Shown: positions 10,159 to 18,158 of the stretch, one piece after another
Layout of the letters: every line of letters starts with the position of its first letter
Numbering within the stretch: position 1 is the stretch's first letter
DNA from: Hymenopellis radicata
Taxonomy: Eukaryota; Basidiomycota; Agaricomycetes; Agaricales; Physalacriaceae
Length of the DNA stretch: 64,000 nt
Assembly: GCA_015501595.1 (NCBI GenBank)
Contig: JADNRX010000101.1
Span: 1-64,000, forward strand
Direction: 5' to 3'
Program-made: the position numbers and the translations under genes
The notes under the pieces: model-generated
Databases searched by the model: none
Told to the model about the DNA's origin: nothing
Seen by the model: only the letters and a program-made list of their open reading frames with translations

Positions 10159-11260
10159 TAGACATGTCCATGAGTGCCCACCCGGGTGCACTCGCACTCG
10201 CGGGGCGGGTCACTCGTGCCTCGAAGGCAGACACCCGCACTCGCACGCCACCCGAGTACTCTACTCGAGTGCGACACCCATTCGCGGGTGTCTCGCACAC
10301 ACGAGTGCGCAGACACCCGTGTAGGGTGGCGGGTATACACGGGTACACCCACCCATATTCATGCTCAGTCAGCATCCTCGGGCAATGGCACGAGGACGCT
10401 TGGCTGCGCATGAGGCTGGTGGTGGTGGGGTGAGTGGAGTGGAGAGTGGTGGTGATAATCCTGTGGTGGCAGTAGTGGCGGCGTCGGCGGCGTCGTGCAG
10501 CGTCGTTGTCGATGTGTCGTCCTCACTGGCGTCGTCGCTATGCTGAGTATAACAAGACGACGGCGCCTGCAAGCGCCGCCGACGCTAAAAGAAAGAAAAA
10601 CAAATAGGAGAATATACACAAAATCTGCCACGTCGCCTGCAGGCGACGTGGCAGCCCATAATCCCCCGCCCCGCTCTTCAAGCGCGCTGTTGAGCGCGGC
10701 GGGTAGCGTCACGACTCGCAGTCCCCGCGGTCTTCGTTTGCTGCCCGTTTGCGGGGGCTTACGCGTCCTGCAGCAGTTGCTGCTGTCGTTTCCGTGGAGA
10801 CGACTTAGAGTCGTCTCCTGGTCCTGTAGCGCCGACCCAGAGTCGAGCGCCGGTGCAGACATCGCCGACTTAAAGCCGAGCGACGGTGCTGATGTCGCCG
10901 ACTTAAAGTCGAGCGACGGGGATGGCTAAGTGAAGGTAAGAGAGGAGACAGAAGCACCCGATCACACGCTTACGCGTACATGCGGAACTCGGCCCGATTC
11001 GCCGGATCGCGAGAAATCCTCGCGCAAGTTGTTTCCAGGCCAAAAAAATGCAAAAAAAATTCACAAAAATTCATTAAAAATGTGAGTGTCCACCCGGGTG
11101 TCTGCTGGTGGGTACTCGTGGCCCAGAGGCGGACACCCGCACTCGGGTGGACACCCGCGGTGACACCCCACCCGTGTTAGGTAAACACTCGGCACCCGGG
11201 TGCTGAGTGCGGGTGCACCCGCGAGTACCCGCAAACACCCGACACTCGTGGACGTGACTA
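10159..11260. mobile_element. hAT-like non-autonomous element inside the chromovirus
   Basis: The 1,102-bp element has 16-bp imperfect terminal inverted repeats, TAGACATGTCCATGAG on the left and the complement of TAGTCACGTCCACGAG on the right. It is flanked by the 8-bp direct repeat GGCGGGTT (10151-10158 and 11261-11268), the target duplication size of hAT transposons. Both subterminal regions (about 150-200 bp each) are packed with CACCCG/CGGGTG and ACTCG motifs. The core (10557-10920) is a row of short hairpins. No transposase is encoded, so it would depend on another copy. It interrupts the third ORF of the host retrotransposon. Confidence 0.8.
10557..10920. repeat. Array of short hairpins in the hAT-like element
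   Basis: Consecutive inverted repeats can be read directly: CGGCGC-ctgcaa-GCGCCG at 10561-10578; a perfect 30-bp palindrome at 10625-10654 centred on CTGCAG; GCGC/GCGC and CCCGCC/GGCGGG pairs near 10665-10702; GGAGACGACT-tag-AGTCGTCTCC at 10796-10818; a GCGCCGAC...GTCGAGCGC pair near 10829-10850; and two tandem copies of an approximately 30-bp unit containing GCCGACTTAAAG at about 10861-10918. Loops are mostly 3-6 nt. No reading frame explains them. Confidence 0.7.
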
Positions 11261-11918
11261 GGCGGGTTGGGTACGTAGTAAACTCGCGAAGGTTAAGGAT
11301 GTCGTCGGGTTTGGGAAATACTGGACGATTATCCCATAGCGGGGAGTTCGCCGCGGCCGTGGTGGCCAAGTCTGACATGCGTAGCCAGAGCGCGAAGTTC
11401 TCGTCGAGAAGGGCGTGGATGAGTCGATCCTCAATGCTGACTAGCGCGTCAGGACCCTCGCCAGCAACCACTAGCTGGTCTGTGCAGTCTATCCACACGC
11501 ATCTGGACTCGCCTTCCTGAGGCCCCGATTCAAGCAGCGGGAACCACGGGAACCGCGCGGAGAAATTCTGCGGGTTCTCGAGGGGATCGAATATACCGGT
11601 GTGGCCATCCACCCTGAGTGTTCCCAGAGCCGCGTGAAGGGGGTCGAAGTCGGGATCCTTTTTCCCTGGCACGACAGGGCACAATCGGGAGTTAATCGAC
11701 CAGATCTCGAGAAGACGGGTGGGCTCGTCCTCCTCGATCTCAAAGCTAACGATACGGCCGTGATAGTCGCCTCTGCAGGGCATTCTTCCTTCGTATCCCT
11801 GCCCTAGCACGGGGACGTGCTGGGCGTAACCTGCATATCCAGAGACGAGCGATAGACCTTCAAAAGAGAGGTCGCGGAAGGCGACAGTTCCCGCGCGATC
11901 TCGGGGAGGGGAAGACAT
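11261..11918 (-). CDS. Chromovirus third ORF, proximal part
   Basis: The frame begins with ATG at 11918, 23 bp after the pol stop, and is genuine element sequence as far as the insertion at 11261 (about 218 codons). The annotatable frame continues to 11061, but those residues (Cys/Pro-rich, CGCPPLGHEYPP) are encoded by the inserted hAT-like element. The protein starts MSSPPRDRAG and contains Trp/Pro-rich segments (FSARFPWFPLLESG, RCVWIDCTDQLVV) and an acidic helix near ALWLRMSDL. Removing the insertion at its target duplication keeps the frame open into the distal part, giving an estimated 650-670 residues. No family is recognised. It could be an accessory capsid-like or host-interaction protein; that is speculation. 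Confidence 0.65.
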
Positions 11919-11940
11919 GGTGGTGAGATCAGACCTGTAC

Positions 11941-14900
11941 TTACAGGTTCCGTGACTTTTCGTACGCTCTTCTGATTGCCGGAGCGTTACGTAAATTCAC
12001 TTCCGGTTCCCAAGTGTCATCCTCCGGACCGTATCCCTTCCAACTCACCAAATACTGCTTCCTGCTACCCGTTTTCTTGGACGATAGGCGGTGGCCCAAG
12101 ATGGCCTTTACCTCATATTCCTCAAAGGCTCGAATGCTCACTCTGGTCGGCGGCATCATTTCCCTTTCACCCAGATAGGCTGGAGACGGTCTGTATCTTT
12201 TGAGGTGTGCGAGGTTGATGACTGGATGCATCGGATAGTCCTCGGGTAGGCGTAGACGGTAAACCTGGGGGTTGATCCTTTCTATGACCTCAAAAGGTCC
12301 CAAACCTCTCTGTACCAACTTCTTCCCCGTTCCCTCTGCTTCGACTAGCTGTAACGAATGTGCGTTCACCAGCACCAGGTCACCTTCGTTGATCTCCTTG
12401 ACTAGCTTGCGGCCTTGATTATATGCGACTGCCTGCCGTTCCTGTGCTGCCGCCAGCGCGTCCCTAGCAAGACCTCGCTGCAGTTCTCTATCTCGTACAT
12501 ATTCTTCCCCCATACGACTGTTGATCTCTGATTCCGCTGGGCAGTCGGGATTCCAGGCGTATGGCACTGTCGAGATGGCCGGTTGGTAGCCAAGCAGGAG
12601 CTCATCGGGCCTCGTATTGGTGGACGAATGGCGACTGGAGTTATACGCGAACTTAAGTTCGCCCAGCCACTTAGCCCAATCCTTCCGATTTCCTGTGACG
12701 TAGGAACGCAGCATAATTTCAATGCGCGCGTTTAAGATTTCGGTCTGTCCATCCGTCTGAGGGTGATGCGCCGTAGACACGGCCAGCTTAGTCCCGTAGA
12801 ACAAACACACGGCCTTCCAGAATGCTCTCGTCCAGCGCTTATCCCGGTCGCATATGATCTTCGCTGGTAAACCAAAGGTATCCACTACATGATCCTTGAA
12901 TAGGCGGGCAAATCCTTCAGAGCTGAGTTCGTTATGGGTAGGGATCATCAGGGCAAACTTAGTGAGTTTGTCCACGATAACCAGGACCGCCGTGAAATTT
13001 TCCGATCCAGAAGCAGGAAGACCCGTGATCAGGTCCAAGGACACAGTCTCAAAGGGCCGTGCTGGGATGGGAGCTGGTCGCAGTCCGCCTTCCTGTCCAG
13101 AGCGATCGACTTTCGTCTTCTGATAATAATCGCAGGTCTGAACGAAGAGTCTCGACTCTTTCGCCATGGTTGGCCAGAAGAAAATGCCTCGCAAACGGCT
13201 AAGCAAACTTCGAGCGCCTCCATGAGCTCCTTCGGTGGCAGAGTTATGAATCCAATTCAAAACCCAATTCACCATACTTCGCGGCACGCATAGGCGCATA
13301 TTCCAATCCGCGTCTGCGAAGTAAAGCAAGCCAGTTTCAGCCCGTCGGAAATGCGACGGGGTCAAAGGTTGTTCAGCTGAAGGGGCTGCTCGTGCATACG
13401 CATCTTTAAAGGAGCGGTCCTCTTCGTATCCGGCTACAAATCTCTGGACTAACTCGTCATCGACAGAGATTAAGAGTTTCGAATGCCGGTCTTCGCGCAG
13501 TTCTTCTTGGATAGCCTTTTCCACCCGTTCAGGTGTTCCCCATTCCTCTAGGTCGACTCCTAGGGGTAAGTCGTCCATCGGAAGGTTGCCGGAAGGAATA
13601 GCGTCGTCTGGCGTTGGAACTGGCATTGGCGGGGAAGAGGTTCCGACCGACGTCTTCTTCTTCGTCGCAGGAGACGTCTGTCTAGCGGCGCCTGTCTCGT
13701 TCTTCCTTTTGGAGCCTGAACGAGTCTGGACGGCTTCGACACTAGCCGTGAAGGGATCAATGAGATCCTCCCACCACCATACTTCGAAAGCTGCTCGCCG
13801 GGCCGATGTCTTCTTGTCTTCCAGCTGCTGAGCAGCTTCGACGGTGTCCGCATCTGGCCGAATAGGGTCTGAAACATCTACGGCGGGGGAGTGGTGCTCG
13901 GGAATTCGAGGTAGTCTTGAAAGAGGATCGACGTTGGAGTGCACCCTACCGGGTCGATGCACGATTTTCAATCCTGGAAAGGCGGCGTATACCGCGCCCC
14001 AAGCCGCTAGTCGTTTATTGGTGTTCTCGTAAACTCTTGCCCATTGTAGAGCTGCATGGTCCGTAATGAGGATAACTTGTTCGCCTTCGATGAAGGGTTG
14101 GAATTTGACCAGTGATTCTTTCGCAGCGAGAGCTTCTCTTTCGGTGGCGCTATAATTCCGTTCGGCTGGTTTAAAGGTTCGACTCCAGTAGACTATTACT
14201 CGCTCGACATAGACCCAAGTGTCCTCAAAATTTTCCGCCCAAGTCAGCACTTCCTCGGCTTCATCCAAGTCTTTCGCTACTTTGGTGACTAGACGAGGGA
14301 TGGGCAGCTCGTGTTCGAAGGACCGTTGTAACCTTTCATACGTAGGCGTTCCTCGCAGATCTCGTACTTGAATTTTCTGAACTTGCTGAAGACTAGCGCC
14401 TAGAGCAATGTCGGAGGCATCGGTGTACAAACGGTAGGGTTGGCCAGCAATAGGATGTCCTAATATGGGAGCCATGGAAAGGGCTTCCTTAGCCTGCGTG
14501 AACGCCAGTTCCTGCTCCGCATCCCACTGGAATTTGGCGCCTTTTTGCAACAAACGAAATAAGGGCGCGGCAATGAAGGAATAGAAGGGGATGTACGCTG
14601 AGAAGTATACGATCATTCCCAGGAACTTTTGCAAGTCGGAAACCGTTTTCGGACGCTGCAGTTCTAGGATGGCGGCGACTTTCTCTTTATGCGTCGAGAA
14701 TCCCAATCTTGACACCTTATGACCCAGGAGGAGGATGGAGGAATACCCAATGAAGCACTTGGAAGGGGCTAGTGTAATGCCGGCTTTCTCCACCGCGCCC
14801 AGGACTTGGTCTAAGTGAACCAAATGTTCTTCCCAAGACCGCGAATACACCACTATGTCGTCTATGTAGACAAGAGTGAAGATCCAAAGGTACGGGGCTA

Positions 14901-17900
14901 ATATTCCCTGCATTACTCGCTGAAAGATCGAGGGACCGTTGCGGAGTCCGAACGGCATTCTTCGAAATTGGTACAAGCCCATATGACTTCGAAAGGCTGT
15001 TTTCTCTCTGTCTCCCTCAGCCATCTCTAATTGTGTAAATCCTGCTAGGGCGTCGAAAGAAGATAGTACTTGAGCTCCTGATAGGGCTTGCAGGATCTCG
15101 GATTGCCGGGGAATGGGGAACTCGTCCGGGATGGTCTTCGCGTTTAACTCGCGGTAGTCGACCGCTAGTCGAGGCTTTCCATTGCGGAATACGACTACAC
15201 AAGGGAAGCCCCAGGGACTAACCGACTTCTCAATGACTCCCTTCTCAAACCATTCATTGACCTGCTTCTCGATAACTTCTCGCTTCAATGGGGAGGCGGC
15301 GTACATGGGCTTAGAGACCGGGGTGGAGCCTTCTTTCAAGGGGATCGGCACCTCTACATTAAGATGGCCCAGACGCCCGTGCACGCCAAACGCGCCTTCC
15401 CGCTTCTTTAGAAGCGCGATCAGTCTCGGTTTGATGTCTTCTGGGATGTCGGGTCCTAGATTCACCAAGTCGGAGACGTCCTCATCCGAAGGTTCCTCTG
15501 GTAGAGCCGCTAGCTTGGGGCCCCAAGACTCGTCCTCGTCCAACTCCATGCTCACGGGAACGAAAGGATTAGGCTCGGCCTGTATTTTATCTTGTTCTTT
15601 GTTTATTTTCTCTTCTTCCTTTCGTATCTGTTCCTTGATCATTTGGAAAGCTCGTCCTCCGTCATCGTCCTCATCTGGAATCTCTTCCATGACCATTCGT
15701 GTGGGACTGGCGGGAGGAACTGTGGTTCGGCTGGCGCCGGAAGTAGGGCGTCGCGAGGGCGCCGCAGCTGTGGGTGAACCTTCAGCGGGCGCCAACTCAG
15801 CTCGGCCTCTGACTTCCTTCGCCGTCCTGGCTTCTGCCTTACTTTCACAGTCCTCCGCCTCTTTAGATGAAACTGAACTTCCTGACGACGACGTCGCTTC
15901 CGTAGTTTCAGGTTCAGTATCACTCTCCTCCTCTCCCTCGTTACTCACTTCTTCCTCTTTCAGCCTACTCTCCACCCATACTCGCATCGTCTCGGCTTTG
16001 GTGGTGTACGCTTGATGCAGTTCCTCACCCACTGTCGGGGAGTCGAGGTCCAATTCTGGATTCAGCAAATGTCCCACTAAATCTCCTGCGCGAATCATTA
16101 TAGGTCTGGTACCGGGGTTCGCCATAGGTAAGTACGGTTTGTCGCTTGTGATCCAGCTAGTAGCTATCGCGGCGACTTCCTCGTTCTCATCCGCTATGAG
16201 TACTTTATCGACGATCCAGCTCTGTCGCTCTCCCCAATCAGCAACCACTTCTAGGTATTGTACGAAGCCTGGTTTAATGATTAAATCATTGGCCGCGTAG
16301 ACTGGCGGAGGTGTGAAAGGTGCGCTTGAACGCCGACGGGCTCTTGCGCGACGAGCGAGTTTGCGTCGAACGAATGAGCTGGTATGCGCATATGACCGGC
16401 GTATTTCAAATCCTAGCTCGACGTCTAAGGACGAAGAGGCCTCGATTCGATACCCTTGTTTAGGGAGAGTCATGAAGCAATGTCCAGAGGCTCGCCGCTC
16501 AACTCCCATCTCATAGGATGTCTGGAAGTCTTCACTGAGTAGCAGAGGGGTCCACATTCCTCGAACCACGTAGGCTTCCACTTCGAAGCTGATAGCCTTC
16601 CCTTCCGTAGTCGTCGTGATATACGTGAAAGTCGTATAGCCCAAAATCTTCGCACCAGCCGTCAGTTGGTAGAGTTTAATTCTCATCCCTTCCTTCAGGG
16701 GGGGGAGGTCGCGACGTGAATTGAAGAAGTCCTCCGACATCAGGGTAATGTCGGCGCCTGAGTCCAGCTTTCCTTTAACGGAAGGAGAATCCATGGAATT
16801 CACGTACCCCTTGATATGCAGTGCGGCGATACCCGAAGCACCTCGTCCTTCTGGACGAAGACGTACTCGAGGGATTGGCTCCACGCGATCTGGGACGTCT
16901 TCCGAGGTCGAGTTCCGAGATGTTGGCTCTTTGGAAAGCTTCCTTCTAGCTTTCCGGTTGGGCTTCGAAGGCTCAGGAACTTCTTCCTTCTGCTCGTCTG
17001 ATAGAGATGGTTCACGCTTTGTTTCAAACGCTTCTCGCCTTCTGGTATTGCGATTAGTAGAATGGGTAGCCGGCGGCGGCGTCGTCGAGGGTGGTTCAGG
17101 TTTCATAGGTTCTGGTTCAAAAGGAAGTTCCTCATCTTGATCAGTCAAGCCGCAAGCACGAACACATTTAGTATTGGTCTCGATACACATAGCTTCATAA
17201 TGCAACTGATCATTTAGGATGTCAGATTCCGTAACGTCTGAAGTGATTTCGTTGGCTGAGTAGAGAACATGCCATCGTTCGAAATGCGGACACTGATGTG
17301 CGTAATGGAAGCGACTGCTACAAACGAAACAGCTCCGCCCGTGCTCAGGCAAGCGGGCCACCTTCACGTCGTCGCGACACGAAAAGGTCTGTCCCTTGTA
17401 TTTCCCTCCTTTGGGCCATTCGACGTCTGGAACCGTTGCTGTACGAATCCTTGCCGTCTTCTGCGAACTACGGTCCATAGCAGCTACAAACGCTTCCACT
17501 ACCGTTTCCAGAGGCAAGGATGTTAGAGAGGGCGAATATTCCGGAGTCGACTCAGGGGCTGGGGCGAGATTGACCTCCTTTGCTGATCGGGAAGTCAGTT
17601 CTCGCTCCCCTCCTCCACGCGTCCAGTGCGCGATCAAGGCTCGGGCGTGCATGGATGCGAGGTTGGTCAGAATGCGCATGGACACCGCTGTATTCGAGCT
17701 TAATAAAGTTTCCCATTCGGCTGGTTGGGTGCGGAGCACACGATCAACCACAGCGGGGCCATCCTCCTCTACGAACAGGAAGCTGTGGTGTCGAGTGCGC
17801 CGATGAATGAAGTCGACTGGGTCTTCCTGACGATGCCCGGGCTGACGGAATCTCATTTCTTCCCATTCTTGCATTCTTCCAGCGATCCACGTCTTGGTGA

Positions 17901-18090
17901 GGAAGAATTCTCGGATGGCAACTATAAGTCGAAACCAGTCTGTCCGCAGCCATCGTTGCTCCGATAATGGGAGTCCCGCCCACCAGTTCTGCGCGCGATC
18001 TGTCCAATAGTGTGGCGCCATATTCGCAATTCCCGTTCGCATCTTCGCACTCATCCAGGCTAGTTGTTGCATCTTCGCGAGGTAATCCAC
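11941..18090 (-). CDS. Gag-Pol polyprotein with chromodomain
   Basis: A single 2,049-codon frame with no stop. Order by approximate residue: retroviral-type Gag helices (1-210), a zinc knuckle-like CFVC...HYAHQC near 257, aspartic protease with DSGAD near 442, reverse transcriptase with MPFGL and a YIDD box near 1073, RNase H with LYTDASD near 1223, integrase with an HHCC-like zinc site near 1615-1655, the DDE triad (LDLITG, CDRDKRW, QTEILN) near 1685-1783, and a C-terminal chromodomain (YLVSWKGYGPEDDTWEP) near 1995-2045. The integrase zinc site reads CDYYQ where the family has CxxC, so one zinc ligand is replaced by Tyr. The frame is open upstream of the first ATG and overlaps the end of the Gly-rich frame at 18159. 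Confidence 0.93.
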   Translation of the reverse strand: MDYLAKMQQLAWMSAKMRTGIANMAPHYWTDRAQNWWAGLPLSEQRWLRTDWFRLIVAIREFFLTKTWIAGRMQEWEEMRFRQPGHRQEDPVDFIHRRTRHHSFLFVEEDGPAVVDRVLRTQPAEWETLLSSNTAVSMRILTNLASMHARALIAHWTRGGGERELTSRSAKEVNLAPAPESTPEYSPSLTSLPLETVVEAFVAAMDRSSQKTARIRTATVPDVEWPKGGKYKGQTFSCRDDVKVARLPEHGRSCFVCSSRFHYAHQCPHFERWHVLYSANEITSDVTESDILNDQLHYEAMCIETNTKCVRACGLTDQDEELPFEPEPMKPEPPSTTPPPATHSTNRNTRRREAFETKREPSLSDEQKEEVPEPSKPNRKARRKLSKEPTSRNSTSEDVPDRVEPIPRVRLRPEGRGASGIAALHIKGYVNSMDSPSVKGKLDSGADITLMSEDFFNSRRDLPPLKEGMRIKLYQLTAGAKILGYTTFTYITTTTEGKAISFEVEAYVVRGMWTPLLLSEDFQTSYEMGVERRASGHCFMTLPKQGYRIEASSSLDVELGFEIRRSYAHTSSFVRRKLARRARARRRSSAPFTPPPVYAANDLIIKPGFVQYLEVVADWGERQSWIVDKVLIADENEEVAAIATSWITSDKPYLPMANPGTRPIMIRAGDLVGHLLNPELDLDSPTVGEELHQAYTTKAETMRVWVESRLKEEEVSNEGEEESDTEPETTEATSSSGSSVSSKEAEDCESKAEARTAKEVRGRAELAPAEGSPTAAAPSRRPTSGASRTTVPPASPTRMVMEEIPDEDDDGGRAFQMIKEQIRKEEEKINKEQDKIQAEPNPFVPVSMELDEDESWGPKLAALPEEPSDEDVSDLVNLGPDIPEDIKPRLIALLKKREGAFGVHGRLGHLNVEVPIPLKEGSTPVSKPMYAASPLKREVIEKQVNEWFEKGVIEKSVSPWGFPCVVVFRNGKPRLAVDYRELNAKTIPDEFPIPRQSEILQALSGAQVLSSFDALAGFTQLEMAEGDREKTAFRSHMGLYQFRRMPFGLRNGPSIFQRVMQGILAPYLWIFTLVYIDDIVVYSRSWEEHLVHLDQVLGAVEKAGITLAPSKCFIGYSSILLLGHKVSRLGFSTHKEKVAAILELQRPKTVSDLQKFLGMIVYFSAYIPFYSFIAAPLFRLLQKGAKFQWDAEQELAFTQAKEALSMAPILGHPIAGQPYRLYTDASDIALGASLQQVQKIQVRDLRGTPTYERLQRSFEHELPIPRLVTKVAKDLDEAEEVLTWAENFEDTWVYVERVIVYWSRTFKPAERNYSATEREALAAKESLVKFQPFIEGEQVILITDHAALQWARVYENTNKRLAAWGAVYAAFPGLKIVHRPGRVHSNVDPLSRLPRIPEHHSPAVDVSDPIRPDADTVEAAQQLEDKKTSARRAAFEVWWWEDLIDPFTASVEAVQTRSGSKRKNETGAARQTSPATKKKTSVGTSSPPMPVPTPDDAIPSGNLPMDDLPLGVDLEEWGTPERVEKAIQEELREDRHSKLLISVDDELVQRFVAGYEEDRSFKDAYARAAPSAEQPLTPSHFRRAETGLLYFADADWNMRLCVPRSMVNWVLNWIHNSATEGAHGGARSLLSRLRGIFFWPTMAKESRLFVQTCDYYQKTKVDRSGQEGGLRPAPIPARPFETVSLDLITGLPASGSENFTAVLVIVDKLTKFALMIPTHNELSSEGFARLFKDHVVDTFGLPAKIICDRDKRWTRAFWKAVCLFYGTKLAVSTAHHPQTDGQTEILNARIEIMLRSYVTGNRKDWAKWLGELKFAYNSSRHSSTNTRPDELLLGYQPAISTVPYAWNPDCPAESEINSRMGEEYVRDRELQRGLARDALAAAQERQAVAYNQGRKLVKEINEGDLVLVNAHSLQLVEAEGTGKKLVQRGLGPFEVIERINPQVYRLRLPEDYPMHPVINLAHLKRYRPSPAYLGEREMMPPTRVSIRAFEEYEVKAILGHRLSSKKTGSRKQYLVSWKGYGPEDDTWEPEVNLRNAPAIRRAYEKSRNL

Positions 18091-18158
18091 AGCCGTAGTA
18101 TCTCCCCCATCCCAAGGGGGAATGACCGACGGAGGTAGCTTGTGGTTTAGCTGCCACT

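Noticed and set aside
10160..10350. CRISPR-like spaced short repeats
   Set aside because: Units are irregular, unspaced and inverted, and the genome is eukaryotic; they are subterminal transposon repeats.
10118..11180. Several long frames rich in Arg, Thr and His in the hAT-like element
   Set aside because: They arise from CACCCG/ACTCG subterminal repeats, which are open in most frames; no codon bias or domain.
8794..11918. Calling the third ORF an envelope gene
   Set aside because: No signal peptide, membrane span or fusion-peptide-like segment is visible; only the position matches env.
15182..16015. 277-codon plus-strand frame inside the retrotransposon
   Set aside because: It is antisense to the protease-RT linker, with Ser-rich composition mirroring acidic codons on the coding strand.
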